A stretch of 64,000 bases of DNA from NCBI RefSeq assembly GCF_022919215.1, contig NZ_CP095046.1, positions 3,896,501-3,960,500 of the forward strand. The letters run 5' to 3'. Numbering within the stretch: position 1 is the stretch's first letter; every line of letters starts with the position of its first letter. Positions 28,463-37,615 of this stretch are shown here, piece by piece. This stretch comes from Hymenobacter cellulosilyticus (lineage in GTDB: Bacteria; Bacteroidota; Bacteroidia; Cytophagales; Hymenobacteraceae). The position numbers and the translations under genes are program-made. The notes beneath the pieces were generated by a model that saw only the letters and a program-made list of their open reading frames with translations, was not told the origin of the DNA and did no database searches.

Positions 28463-29896
28463 ATGAAAAAACTCGATAAACTAATTCTGCGGGCCTTTGC
28501 CGGCCCTTTCCTGCTCACTTTTGCCGTGGTGCAGTTCATCCTGCTCATGGTTACCCTGCTCAAGTACATGGACGACTTGATCGGGAAAGACCTGGGCTGG
28601 CAGGTAATTACCAAGCTGATCCTGATGTTCAGCGTGATTACCATTCCTACGGCCCTGCCGCTGGCCGTGCTCCTGTCGTCTCTGATGACCTACGGCAACC
28701 TAGGCGAGCATCACGAACTGACGGCTATCAAGAGCTCCGGTATCTCCCTGCTACGCATCCTGCGGCCCGTAATGATTCTAAGCGTGGTCTTGGCCGGACT
28801 GGCTTTCTGGTTTAACAACCGCATTGTGCCCAGCGCCAACCTGGAAACGTTCAGCCTGCTTTGGGACGTGCGGCAGCAGAAACTGGCCCTCGACATCAAG
28901 GAAGGCGTGTTTTACAACGGCTTGCCGGGCTATACCATCAAGGTCAATAAGAAGGAAGGCGAGAACGGCGACCGGCTCAAGGGCGTCATGATCTACGACC
29001 ACACCAACGGGCGCGGCAACTCCACCGTTATCCTGGCCGATTCAGGCCGCATGTTTACCCGCTTTGGGGGCGGCTACCTAAGCTTGGAGCTTTTTCACGG
29101 CCGCACCTACGTGGAGCAGCCCGACTCCCGGGACCGGGCAGGAGCCAGCTTTATCCGCCAGGGCTTCGACCGTAACCTGATTACGTTTTCCCTGTCTTCG
29201 TTTAATCTGAATCTGACGGACAAGAAGCTGTTCTCGGAAAACAAGATGATGAAGAATATTCCCCAGCTGCAGCACTTCACCGATTCGCTGCACAACAAGC
29301 TGGTGGTTGAGCGGAAGATGTTTCCGCGCCAGCTGAATCCTTACTACGTATATGTCCGCCTGGATACTACCGGGCAAACCCTGCGGCAGCGGGTTCAGCA
29401 CTGGCAGGTACCCACCACCAAACTGCCCGTGGTCAATGCTAACCTGCTGGACCAGGCCGAAAACCGGGTGCGCAACCTGCGTACCTACGTAGGCAGCACT
29501 TCCGAGCACATGAGTAATCTGGCCAAGGAAGCCGGCAACTTCCGCATTGAAATCTACAAGAAGTACACCCAGTCGGTGGCCGTGCTGCTGATGTTCCTGA
29601 TTGGAGCTCCGCTCGGCGCCATCATCAAAAAAGGCGGCCTGGGCGTGCCCGTGCTGATTTCCATCGTCTTCTTCATTGTCTACTACGTGCTGTCTATCAT
29701 CGGCGAGAAGTATGCGCGGGAAGGCGTGATGCCCGTAGCCTCGGGGGTATGGATGGCCACTGTGCTGCTGCTGCCCGTCGGCTTGTTCTTTCTCAACCAG
29801 GCCCGCCGCGACTCCGGCCTGCTCGAAACCGATATTGTAGGCCGCCTGTTCCGCAAAATGAAGCTGCGCTTCCGCGGCTATAAGAAGGCAGTATAA
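28463..29896 (+). CDS. LptF/LptG family permease (YjgP/YjgQ)
   Basis: This 477-residue inner-membrane protein is one of the permease pair that, with LptB, extracts lipopolysaccharide and drives it along the Lpt bridge. Membrane helices lie near residues 15-35, 60-80 and 100-120. A large periplasmic domain follows (about 130-370), then three C-terminal helices (SVAVLLMFLIGAPLGAIIKKGGLGVPVLIS). ATG 28463 follows AGGAGA and opens MKKLDKLILRAFAGPFLL, the family start. Bacteroidota often have a single long LptF/G-type protein per locus, so which of the two this is remains open. Next to it is the START-like gene; rpsO has its own promoter. Confidence 0.9.
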   Translation: MKKLDKLILRAFAGPFLLTFAVVQFILLMVTLLKYMDDLIGKDLGWQVITKLILMFSVITIPTALPLAVLLSSLMTYGNLGEHHELTAIKSSGISLLRILRPVMILSVVLAGLAFWFNNRIVPSANLETFSLLWDVRQQKLALDIKEGVFYNGLPGYTIKVNKKEGENGDRLKGVMIYDHTNGRGNSTVILADSGRMFTRFGGGYLSLELFHGRTYVEQPDSRDRAGASFIRQGFDRNLITFSLSSFNLNLTDKKLFSENKMMKNIPQLQHFTDSLHNKLVVERKMFPRQLNPYYVYVRLDTTGQTLRQRVQHWQVPTTKLPVVNANLLDQAENRVRNLRTYVGSTSEHMSNLAKEAGNFRIEIYKKYTQSVAVLLMFLIGAPLGAIIKKGGLGVPVLISIVFFIVYYVLSIIGEKYAREGVMPVASGVWMATVLLLPVGLFFLNQARRDSGLLETDIVGRLFRKMKLRFRGYKKAV

Positions 29897-29992
29897 GGCC
29901 GGTTTTTAGTCATTGGGTGCAGGTTTTTGGCTGGAATAAGACGGGCTAAGCCGAAAACCAAAAACTAATTACCAAAAACACGCAAAAACCAG

Positions 29993-30000
29993 TACCTTTG
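29993..30000 (+). promoter_or_regulatory. -7 element of rpsO
   Basis: TACCTTTG, full consensus, preceded by an A-rich tract and about 68 bases before the ATG. Confidence 0.5.
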
Positions 30001-30067
30001 CGGCCACCCCGAGGTGCGGGGTGTTTTTCTTTCATACTTAATCCAAGACGGGGAAACCTATCTGCCG

Positions 30068-30343
30068 ATGAAACTCACTACCGAATTAAAGCAGGAAATT
30101 TTCGCGAAGAATAGCCTGACGAAGACCGCAACCGACACCGGTTCGGCCGAATCGCAAATTGCCCTGTTTTCGCACCGCATCAACCACCTGACTGAGCACC
30201 TGAAGGTGAACAAGAAAGACTTCTCGACCCGCCTGGGTCTGTTGAAGCTCGTTGGTAAGCGTCGCCGTCTGTTGGACTACCTGCAGCACCGCGAAATCAA
30301 CCGCTACCGCGCAATTATTAAAGAGCTGGGTATCCGCAAGTAA
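30068..30343 (+). CDS. rpsO: 30S ribosomal protein S15
   Basis: The 91-residue protein has [22 protein letters not shown] and [16 protein letters not shown], the S15 signatures that contact 16S rRNA. The start ATG 30068 matches the family; a longer open frame upstream does not. pnp follows after a terminator, the conserved rpsO-pnp order. Confidence 0.97.
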   Translation: MKLTTELKQEIFAKNSLTKTATDTGSAESQIALFSHRINHLTEHLKVNKKDFSTRLGLLKLVGKRRRLLDYLQHREINRYRAIIKELGIRK

Positions 30344-30356
30344 CCTCGCCCGCCTG

Positions 30357-30398
30357 GAGCAGGGAGCCTTTTTACGAAGGTTCCCTGCTCTTTTTTTG
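30357..30398 (+). terminator. terminator between rpsO and pnp
   Basis: GAGCAGGGA...TCCCTGCTC stem followed by seven T. Confidence 0.85.
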
Positions 30399-30536
30399 GC
30401 CTGACTGGTAACGAATCGGTGCCAGTAGGTTGTTGCCCTTTCGATTCCGAATACCCAGAGCAAAACCAGGCCCAACGCCGGCCCTGGTTTTTCCAGGCTG
30501 CTCGCCCGCTGTCGCTTTTTCAAGCAAACTGAGAAG

Positions 30537-32701
30537 ATGCCCAATTACACCGCTATTACCAAGAGCGTTACCCTGCCCGATGGTCGGCAGATTTCCATCG
30601 AAACCGGCAAGCTGGCCAAATTCGCGGATGGTGCCGTAGTCGTGCGCCTCGGCGACGCCATGCTGCTGGCTACCGTCGTGTCGCAGCCCAGCGCCCGCGG
30701 CGACGTGGATTTCCTGCCCTGTCGGTTGATTATCAAGAAAAGTTCGGCGGCGCCGGCAACATCCCGGGTTCGTTTCAGCGCCGTGAAGGCCGCCTGTCGG
30801 ATTACGAGATTCTGGTCTGCCGCATCGTTGACCGCATCCTGCGCCCAATGTTCCCTAAGGACTATCACTACGAGGTGCAAGTGATGATTACCCTGATTTC
30901 GGCCGATAAGACCGTGCAGCCCGATGCCCTGGCCGCCCTGGCCGCTTCGGCCGCCCTCTCGATTTCGGATATTCCTTTCGCTGGCCCCATCTCGGAGGTT
31001 CGCGTGGCCCGTATCGACGGCAAGCTGCAAATCAACCCCCTGACCGCCGACATTGCCCGCGCCGACATTGACCTGATTGTAGGTGCTACTGCCGACTCGG
31101 TTGCCATGGTGGAAGGCGAGATGAACGAAGTGAGCGAGGAAGAAATGGTGGAAGCCATTGCCTTTGCCCACGAAGCCATCAAGGAACAGGTGCGCGTGCA
31201 GCTGGAGCTGGCCGCTGAAGTGGAGAAATCCCACACCAAGCGCGAGTACCCCAAGTACGAAGAAAACGACGACCTGAAAAAGCGCATCCTGGAAGGGGTG
31301 TATGAGCAGGCCTACCAAGTAGCCAAATCGGGTAACACCAGCAAAGCCGGCCGTAAGGAAGGCTTCGGCGCCATCAAAAAGTCGCTGACCGAGAAACTGC
31401 TGGAAGAGCAGCCCGAGCTGGATATGAAGATGTTCGGCCGCTACTATTCCTCTGCTGAGAAAAAGGCTATCCGCGACATGATGATCAAAGAGCGCACTCG
31501 CCTCGATGGTCGTCAGCTCACGGAAATCCGCCCCATCTGGAGCGAAGTAAACTACCTGCCCGGCGCTCACGGCTCGGCTTTGTTTACCCGCGGCGAAACC
31601 CAGTCGCTGACCACGGTAGCCCTCGGCACCAAGCTCGATGAGCAAATCATCGACACGGCCATGACCTCGGGCTACAGCAAATTCATGCTGCATTACAACT
31701 TCCCGGCCTTCTCGACCGGTGAAGTGAAGCCTAACCGTGGCCCTGGCCGCCGCGAAATCGGCCATGGCAACCTGGCTCTGCGCTCGTTGAAGAAGGTGAT
31801 GCCTTCGGACGACGAGAACCCCTACACTGTGCGCATCGTGTCGGACATTCTGGAGTCAAACGGCTCCTCGTCGATGGCTACGGTGTGCGCCGGCTCGATG
31901 GCTTTGATGGACGCTGGTATTCCGGTGCGCGCGGCCGTTTCGGGCATTGCCATGGGTCTTGTGCAGGACAAGGAAACCGGCGAATACGCTGTGCTGTCCG
32001 ACATCCTGGGCGATGAGGACCACCTCGGTGACATGGACTTCAAAGTAACCGGCACCGAGAAGGGTATCGTAGCTTGCCAGATGGACATCAAAATCCAGGG
32101 CTTGAGCGCTGAAATCATGACGGCTGCCTTGCACCAGGCCCGTGAAGGCCGTCTGCACATCCTGCGCGAAATGGCTAAGACCATCAGCCAGCCCGCGGCC
32201 GAGTTGAAGCCGCATACGCCCCGTTCGCACAAGATGCTGATCGACAAAGAATACATCGGTGCCGTAATCGGACCCGGTGGCAAAGTCATCCAGCAGATTC
32301 AGAAGGATACCAACGCCACGGTTATCATCGAGGAGAAGGACGAGAAAGGCCATGTGAGCATCTATGCTTCCAACCAGGAAGACATGGAAGCTGCTATCAG
32401 CCGCATCCGCGCCATTGCCGCGACGCCCGAGGTGGGCGAGACCTACAAAGGCAAGGTGCGCAGCATTCAGCCCTACGGCGCCTTCGTGGAGATCATGCCG
32501 GGCAAAGACGGTCTGTTGCACATTTCCGAGGTGTCGCACGAGCGGCTGGCCACGCTGGAAGGCGTGCTTGAGGTAGGGCAGGAAATCGACGTGAAGCTGT
32601 TGGACATCGACAAAAAAACGGGTAAATACCGTCTCTCGCGCAAGGTGCTACTGCCCAAGCCCGAGCGTGCTGCCAGCAGCAACGGCGAAGCGCAAGCCTA
32701 A
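30537..32701 (+). CDS. pnp: polynucleotide phosphorylase, one frame break
   Basis: This is a phosphorolytic 3'-5' exoribonuclease of RNA turnover. Two RNase PH-like domains are separated by a helical domain. The second PH domain has [16 protein letters not shown] [18 protein letters not shown] and the [12 protein letters not shown] and KVTGTEKGI elements. The KH domain ([15 protein letters not shown]) and S1 domain ([20 protein letters not shown]) close the protein. The first 60 codons are in another frame. Adding one C at 30717-30719 gives [16 protein letters not shown] and 721 residues, the usual length. Everything after the break is intact, so I read the break as an assembly error. Confidence 0.94.
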
Positions 32702-32726
32702 CCATTTACCTGCTGTAGAACTTTCG

Positions 32727-32764
32727 CGGGTACCGGCATGTTGGTCACAATCAGCCGGTACCCG
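32727..32764 (+). other. strong hairpin between pnp and rpoD
   Basis: A perfect 11-base stem, CGGGTACCGGC / GCCGGTACCCG, with a 16-base loop and no T run (TAAAAG follows). It may be a processing site, an attenuator before rpoD, or a Rho-dependent end of pnp. Confidence 0.55.
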
Positions 32765-32818
32765 TAAAAGGGACACGATGTTTAACATTTTCAGAAATAC
32801 TCTACTTCCGCGCCCGCA

Positions 32819-33682
32819 ATGAGACAGCTAAAGATCAGCAAGCAAATCACCAACCGCGAAAGCCAGTCGCTGGATAAATACCTCCAGGAGATTGGTAAGG
32901 TGGATTTGCTAACCCCCGACGAGGAGGTAACGCTGGCGCAACGCATACGAGAAGGCGACCAGCAAGCGCTGGAAAAGCTGACGAAAGCCAACCTTCGCTT
33001 CGTGGTGTCGGTGGCCAAACAATACCAGAACCAGGGCTTGTCGCTGGGCGATTTGATCAACGAGGGTAACCTAGGTTTGATTAAAGCCGCCAAGCGTTTC
33101 GATGAGACCCGGGGCTTTAAATTCATTTCTTACGCCGTATGGTGGATTCGCCAGTCGATTCTGCAGGCCTTGGCCGAGCAGTCCCGTATTGTGCGTCTGC
33201 CCCTGAACCGCGTAGGTTCGCTGAATAAGATTTCCAAGTCGTTTTCCGAGCTGGAGCAGAAGTTTGAGCGGGAGCCCTCGCCCGAAGAAATTGCCGAAGT
33301 GCTGGAGCTTACGACTTCTGAAGTAGTGGATACGCTCAAGATTTCGGGCCGTCACGTGTCGGTAGATGCTCCCTTCGTGCAAGGCGAAGAGAACCGTTTG
33401 CTGGACGTGCTGGAAAACGAAGACGAGGAGTCGCCCGACACCGGCCTGATGAACGACTCGCTCCGCAAGGAAGTGCAGCGCGCCCTGAGCACGCTCACCA
33501 AGCGCGAAGCCGACGTTATTACGCTGTATTTCGGCCTCAACGGCGAGCATTCCCTTACGCTGGAAGAAATCGGCGAGAAGTTCAACCTGACCCGTGAGCG
33601 GGTTCGTCAAATCAAGGAAAAAGCCATTCGCCGCCTGCGCCACACTTCGCGCAGCAAGGCCCTGAAGCCCTACCTGGGATAA
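32819..33682 (+). CDS. rpoD: primary RNA polymerase sigma factor (RpoD/SigA type)
   Basis: The 287-residue short primary sigma factor is of the kind universal in Bacteroidota and recognises TTG/TAnnTTTG promoters. Region 1.2 ([21 protein letters not shown]), region 2 ([36 protein letters not shown]), region 3 ([12 protein letters not shown]) and region 4 ([25 protein letters not shown]) are all present. Region 1.1 is absent, as expected for this phylum. Its promoter was not clearly seen; the pnp-rpoD hairpin lies just upstream. Confidence 0.96.
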   Translation: MRQLKISKQITNRESQSLDKYLQEIGKVDLLTPDEEVTLAQRIREGDQQALEKLTKANLRFVVSVAKQYQNQGLSLGDLINEGNLGLIKAAKRFDETRGFKFISYAVWWIRQSILQALAEQSRIVRLPLNRVGSLNKISKSFSELEQKFEREPSPEEIAEVLELTTSEVVDTLKISGRHVSVDAPFVQGEENRLLDVLENEDEESPDTGLMNDSLRKEVQRALSTLTKREADVITLYFGLNGEHSLTLEEIGEKFNLTRERVRQIKEKAIRRLRHTSRSKALKPYLG

Positions 33683-33702
33683 GTTTTCTACTTATCCACC
33701 GA

Positions 33703-33736
33703 GAAAAACCCCAGCAGAACGTTGGGGTTTTTCTTT
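33703..33736 (+). terminator. terminator after rpoD
   Basis: AAAAACCCCA / TTGGGGTTTTTCTTT. Confidence 0.9.
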
Positions 33737-33929
33737 GTGGGTTAGTCTTCGGTAGCGGAAAAGTCCAGTCGGGTCCTGAAACGGTCATGTCCTTGCCTGG
33801 CGTGACTCTACGGCCCCGCTATAGGTTGGCTCTAACCACTCTGCCGTTTCGGCATAGCCGAAGTTATGGCTCAGTTTCGGCTAGGGTTAACCAATGTTGG
33901 CACCCAGCGGTTGAAAGCTGGGGGAAGCT

Positions 33930-33937
33930 TACTTTTG
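33930..33937 (+). promoter_or_regulatory. -7 element of trxB
   Basis: TACTTTTG, with TTG at 33911-33913 (16-base spacer), 26 bases before the ATG. Confidence 0.55.
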
Positions 33938-33963
33938 CAGTTCAAATTGCCATACCTACTCTC

Positions 33964-34908
33964 ATGGAGAATACCACGGAACACGTGAAGTGTCTGATTA
34001 TCGGTTCGGGGCCCGCGGGCTATACGGCCGCTATTTATGCTGCCCGGGCCAATATGGCACCTGTTATGTACCAGGGTTTGCAGCCCGGCGGCCAATTGAC
34101 GATTACCAACGACGTAGAAAACTTCCCCGGTTACCCCGACGGCATCATGGGTCCGGAAATGATGGAGGACCTTAAGAAGCAGGCCGCCCGCTTCGGCACC
34201 GATATCCGCTACGGCTTGGCTACGGCCGTGGACTTTTCGGGCCACCCGCACCGGGTGACGATTGACGAGAATAAGGAAATTACGGCCGATGCCGTGATTA
34301 TTGCCACCGGAGCTTCGGCCAAATGGCTGGGGCTGGAGTCGGAGGCGCGGCTGAACGGCTCGGGCGTATCGGCCTGCGCCGTGTGCGACGGGTTTTTCTA
34401 CCGCGGTAAGGATGTGGCCATCGTAGGCGCCGGCGACACGGCCGCTGAGGAAGCTACCTACCTGGCCAACCTCTGCAACAAGGTGTACATGCTGGTGCGG
34501 AAAGGGGAGATGCGCGCCTCGAAAATCATGCAGAAGCGCGTACTCGACAACCCCAAGATTGAGGTGTTGTTTGACACGGCTACCGACGAAATCCTGGGGC
34601 AGTTTGCCGTGGAAGGTGTGCGGGTAAAAAACCTGCTCACGCACGAATCGCGCGAGTTGGCCGTTGAAGGCTTTTTCGTAGCAATCGGCCACGAGCCCAA
34701 CTCCAAGATTTTCCAGCCCTTCCTGCACCACGACGAGCAGGGCTACCTCAAAACGATTCCCGGTTCGGCCAAAACCAACGTGGACGGTGTGTTTGCCTGC
34801 GGCGACGTGCAGGACTACACCTACCGGCAGGCCGTGACGGCCGCCGGCTCGGGCTGCATGGCTGCCCTCGACGCCGAACGCTACTTGGCCGCGCTGGGAG
34901 TTCATTAG
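33964..34908 (+). CDS. trxB: thioredoxin-disulfide reductase
   Basis: The 314-residue flavoprotein transfers electrons from NADPH to thioredoxin. The FAD-binding GSGPAGYTAAIYAAR lies at the start, the redox CAVCDG pair near residue 140, and the NADPH GAGDTAAEEA near 160. The C-terminal FACGDVQDYTYRQAVTAAGSG closes the FAD site. ATG 33964 is the family start and follows a consensus promoter closely. An open extension upstream is spurious. Two bases after the stop begins one arm of the GTGAAA-type repeat. Confidence 0.95.
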   Translation: MENTTEHVKCLIIGSGPAGYTAAIYAARANMAPVMYQGLQPGGQLTITNDVENFPGYPDGIMGPEMMEDLKKQAARFGTDIRYGLATAVDFSGHPHRVTIDENKEITADAVIIATGASAKWLGLESEARLNGSGVSACAVCDGFFYRGKDVAIVGAGDTAAEEATYLANLCNKVYMLVRKGEMRASKIMQKRVLDNPKIEVLFDTATDEILGQFAVEGVRVKNLLTHESRELAVEGFFVAIGHEPNSKIFQPFLHHDEQGYLKTIPGSAKTNVDGVFACGDVQDYTYRQAVTAAGSGCMAALDAERYLAALGVH

Positions 34909-34910
34909 TG

Positions 34911-35030
34911 GTGAAATGGTGAAGTGGTGAAATAGTGAGTTGTTGTTCAAGTGGCGCACTTTCGCGCAAGCCGAACGAAGAACTCACCATCTCACCACCT
35001 CACCATTTCACTATTTCACCATATCTCACT
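34911..35030. repeat. inverted pair of GTGAAA/TTTCAC-type low-complexity repeats
   Basis: The left arm (34911-34942) is built of GGTGAAA and AGTGA words. The right arm (34981-35030) is built of the complement, and includes the 20-mer CACCATTTCACTATTTCACC at 35003-35022. The same 20-mer occurs on the minus strand in front of tyrS (about 56293-56313). The right arm sits directly upstream of the M23 peptidase start. Confidence 0.75.
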
Positions 35031-35041
35031 TTTTGCTCTTG

Positions 35042-36157
35042 TTGAAATTTGTGAAATACTGGCTCGGGCCGTTTCTGCTCTTGATGCTGCTATTGGCGGT
35101 CCCGGAGCAGGTGCTGGCTCAACGCCGGAAAGTACCCGAGCCCAAGGCCAAGGCCGGCTCGGCGGGCAAGCGAAAAGACTTCTTCCGCATCAAGTCGCCC
35201 AAAATCCGCTATGTACGGCCCGATACCACTATTCTGATTGAAACCAAGGACCTGCCCGACGACAACTCGGACGAGGCCAAGTCGATATTTTTCAATCCTG
35301 CCAAAAAGCTCTCCATCGTGAGTGAGGACACTACTACGCTCAACGAGGGCGAGCAGCAGATCGTGGAGATGTCGGAGGAAGTGCTGATCGACAGCTCCTG
35401 GATTAAGGTGGCCGGCTATTATGCTATCTGGGATACGCGCAACATCAACCCTTACCGGGTGGATGGCCGCCGAATCCGGGATACCCTAAACCTACGGCTC
35501 ATCGAACCAGAAAAGCAGCGTTTTGCCAAAATGCCCCTGAGCACCACGCCCCTGACCTCGGACTTTGGGTTTCGCGGCTACCGCTGGCACTACGGCGTAG
35601 ATCTGGACCTGAACACCGGTGACTCGGTGCGGGCGGCTTTTGATGGGGTGGTGCGGATTTCGAAATGGGACGGCGGCGGCTACGGCAACTACCTGCTGGT
35701 GCGGCATTACAACGGGGTGGAAACCCTCTACGGCCATTTGAGCAAGGCTCTAGTAGCACCCGGAACTTTCGTCAAAGCCGGGCAGCTCATCGGGCGCGGT
35801 GGCAGCACCGGGCGCAGTACTGGCTCCCACCTGCACTTTGAAGTGCGCTACGAGGGCAACCCCATCGACCCGGAGCGCATGTACGACTTCCCCGACTACA
35901 AGCTCCTCAAGGATAACTTCCAGATTACTTCGGCCCTGTTCGACTACTACAGCAAGGCCCTGAAGGCTAAAGCGGCCGCCAAGCAACGCAGCGCCTCGGC
36001 TGCTTCCGCCGCCCGCCGCGTGGTCACGCACCGCATCCGGAGTGGTGATACGCTGTCGGAGGTGGCTCAGAAGTATGGCGTGTCGCAGGCCCAGCTACGG
36101 CGCCTGAATGGCAATGTCAAGACGCTGCGCCCCGGCAAGACACTGCGGATTAAGTAG
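35042..36157 (+). CDS. M23 peptidoglycan endopeptidase with LysM domain
   Basis: About 371 residues. A hydrophobic signal segment (YWLGPFLLLMLLLAVPEQVLAQ) targets it to the envelope. The LytM/M23 domain (about 185-290) shows RWHYGVDLDL and SHLHFEVRYEG, which carry the zinc-binding His/Asp and HxH ligands. A C-terminal LysM (HRIRSGDTLSEVAQKYGV) should bind glycan. It probably cleaves peptide cross-links in cell-wall remodelling. No ATG is in frame near the signal segment: TTG 35033, 35039 or 35042 or GTG 35051 must serve, and I chose 35042 arbitrarily among them. The leader is the TTTCACC repeat. Confidence 0.87.
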   Translation: MKFVKYWLGPFLLLMLLLAVPEQVLAQRRKVPEPKAKAGSAGKRKDFFRIKSPKIRYVRPDTTILIETKDLPDDNSDEAKSIFFNPAKKLSIVSEDTTTLNEGEQQIVEMSEEVLIDSSWIKVAGYYAIWDTRNINPYRVDGRRIRDTLNLRLIEPEKQRFAKMPLSTTPLTSDFGFRGYRWHYGVDLDLNTGDSVRAAFDGVVRISKWDGGGYGNYLLVRHYNGVETLYGHLSKALVAPGTFVKAGQLIGRGGSTGRSTGSHLHFEVRYEGNPIDPERMYDFPDYKLLKDNFQITSALFDYYSKALKAKAAAKQRSASAASAARRVVTHRIRSGDTLSEVAQKYGVSQAQLRRLNGNVKTLRPGKTLRIK

Positions 36158-36187
36158 CGAATAGTAAAGATGCTTTTTAAGTCCCTA

Positions 36188-36285
36188 TCATCCTGAGCTC
36201 CGCCAAGGACCTTACCACGTCAGCTCGACAAGCGTAGCCACGACTTGTGCTAGTATGGCTAGGGCCTTGGCGGAACTCAGGATGA
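36188..36285. repeat. 98-base palindromic intergenic element
   Basis: Outer arms TCATCCTGAGCTCCGCCAAGG and CCTTGGCGGAACTCAGGATGA pair almost perfectly across about 98 bases, with a smaller inner inverted repeat around GACAAGCGTAGCC. A T6 run follows, so it may also end the M23 transcript. Its design recalls the dispersed palindromes of Cytophagales genomes. Confidence 0.7.
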
Positions 36286-36319
36286 CTTTTTTGTAGTAAT
36301 TACCAAGTTCAGCTCCCCT

Positions 36320-37039
36320 ATGAAACTCGATATTCTGGCCTTTGGCGCCCACCCTGATGACGTGGAAATGTCGGCTGCCGGCACCTTGCTGGCGGCGGCA
36401 GCTATGGGCAAGAAAATTGGTATTGTAGACTTCACCCGTGGGGAACTGGGTACCCGCGGTACGCCCGCCACGCGGGCCGCTGAAGCCGAAGCCGCTAGCC
36501 GAATACTAGGCCTGAGCGTGCGCGAAAACCTGGGCCTGCCCGATGGTTTCTTCCGCAACGACCGGGAACATCAGCTGCCCCTGATTGCCGCTTTGCGCCG
36601 CTACCAGCCCGACGTGGTGCTCTGCAATGCCATTCACGACCGGCACCCCGACCACGGCCGCGGGGCCAGCCTAGCCTCGGAAGCCTGCTTTCTGAGCGGA
36701 CTACGCATGATTGAAACTCTGGATGCCGACGGGCAGCCCCAGCAGCCCTGGCGCCCCCGCACCGTGTACCACTACATCCAGGACCGGCAAATTGCCCCCG
36801 ACTTCGTAGTCGACATTTCTGAGTTTTGGCCTGGCAAGTGGGCTTCTATTCAGGCTTACAAAACCCAGTTTTTCGACCCCAACAGCCAGGAGCCGGTAAC
36901 TTATCTTTCCACGCCGGTCTTCAGCCAGTTCATGGAGGCCCGGGCCCGGGAGTTTGGCCACATCATCGGCGTCGAGTTCGGGGAAGGCTTCACCCGGCAG
37001 CGGCCCGTAGGCGTGCGCGACATTACCACACTGATTTAG
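36320..37039 (+). CDS. bshB1: bacillithiol biosynthesis deacetylase BshB1
   Basis: The 239-residue zinc deacetylase of the LmbE/PIG-L family removes acetyl from GlcNAc-malate in bacillithiol synthesis. The metal site is AFGAHPDDVEMSAAGTL and DRHPDHGRGA. VDFTRGELGTRGT and NLGLPDGFF are typical of BshB1. The full length and C-terminal GVEFGEGFTRQRPVGV match the family. It lies near trxB, another thiol-redox gene, but in its own unit. The upstream palindrome separates it from the M23 gene. Confidence 0.93.
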   Translation: MKLDILAFGAHPDDVEMSAAGTLLAAAAMGKKIGIVDFTRGELGTRGTPATRAAEAEAASRILGLSVRENLGLPDGFFRNDREHQLPLIAALRRYQPDVVLCNAIHDRHPDHGRGASLASEACFLSGLRMIETLDADGQPQQPWRPRTVYHYIQDRQIAPDFVVDISEFWPGKWASIQAYKTQFFDPNSQEPVTYLSTPVFSQFMEARAREFGHIIGVEFGEGFTRQRPVGVRDITTLI

Positions 37040-37085
37040 AATTACAGAACCTGTAAGAGGATAGTCTGCCTTAATAAAGCAAGGC

Positions 37086-37535
37086 GTGATTAGCGAGCAA
37101 GCAAATTATCATATGCATAATGTGGCGTTGGTTTATTTAGAAGAAATAGATAAAGAGTATAAGGTTGAGATGGTAGACACTGTTGAAGTAGATGAAGGGT
37201 ATAAATTGGTGTCAATTCCTTTTTTTGCTAAACATTTGGCTTTACATGACATTGTCACGGTTGAGAACGAAGATGGTGTGCACTACTTCGATGACATCAT
37301 TGTAAAATCAGGACATAGCGTTGTGCGAATCGTGTTTTTTGATAAAAATCTAATAGAAAATACTATTAACGCACTGCAGTGCCTTGGCGCTAATGCGTAT
37401 CGTTATTATGACTCTGAGCTTTTTGCCTTAGACATTCCGGCTTCTACAGACTACAGCCCAATCAAACAGCTTCTAAAAAACGGATCAGCTACTAAATCTT
37501 GGGATTATGAAGAAGCCTGTTTAGGTTGGAAATAA
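37086..37535 (+). CDS. DUF4265 domain protein, AT-rich
   Basis: The 149-residue protein has a pattern like DUF4265: YKLVSIPFFAKHLALHDIVTVE, then GHSVVRIVFFDKN and a C-terminal half with alternating helices. DUF4265 is of unknown function. The gene uses A/T-ending codons and is much more AT-rich than every neighbour, which suggests recent transfer. The ORF starts at ATG-like 37086 (GTG/ATT region); a second ATG is 24 bases later. No partner gene is visible. It follows bshB1 by 46 bases without an obvious promoter. Confidence 0.68.
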   Translation: MISEQANYHMHNVALVYLEEIDKEYKVEMVDTVEVDEGYKLVSIPFFAKHLALHDIVTVENEDGVHYFDDIIVKSGHSVVRIVFFDKNLIENTINALQCLGANAYRYYDSELFALDIPASTDYSPIKQLLKNGSATKSWDYEEACLGWK

Positions 37536-37615
37536 TTCAGATTCAAAACCGTTGCCCCTATACTCTTATGATTGAATTGCTAATTCTGAAGCTACGCAGG
37601 GCCTAAGGCCTAAGA

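Noticed and set aside
30700..30730. Programmed frameshift or split pnp gene
   Set aside because: One added C restores the family sequence and length exactly; an error is simpler.
34911..35030. CRISPR array
   Set aside because: Repeats are short, degenerate and without spacers or cas genes; they are leader-type low-complexity repeats.
36188..36285. Insertion sequence end
   Set aside because: No transposase ORF within or next to the palindrome and no visible target duplication.
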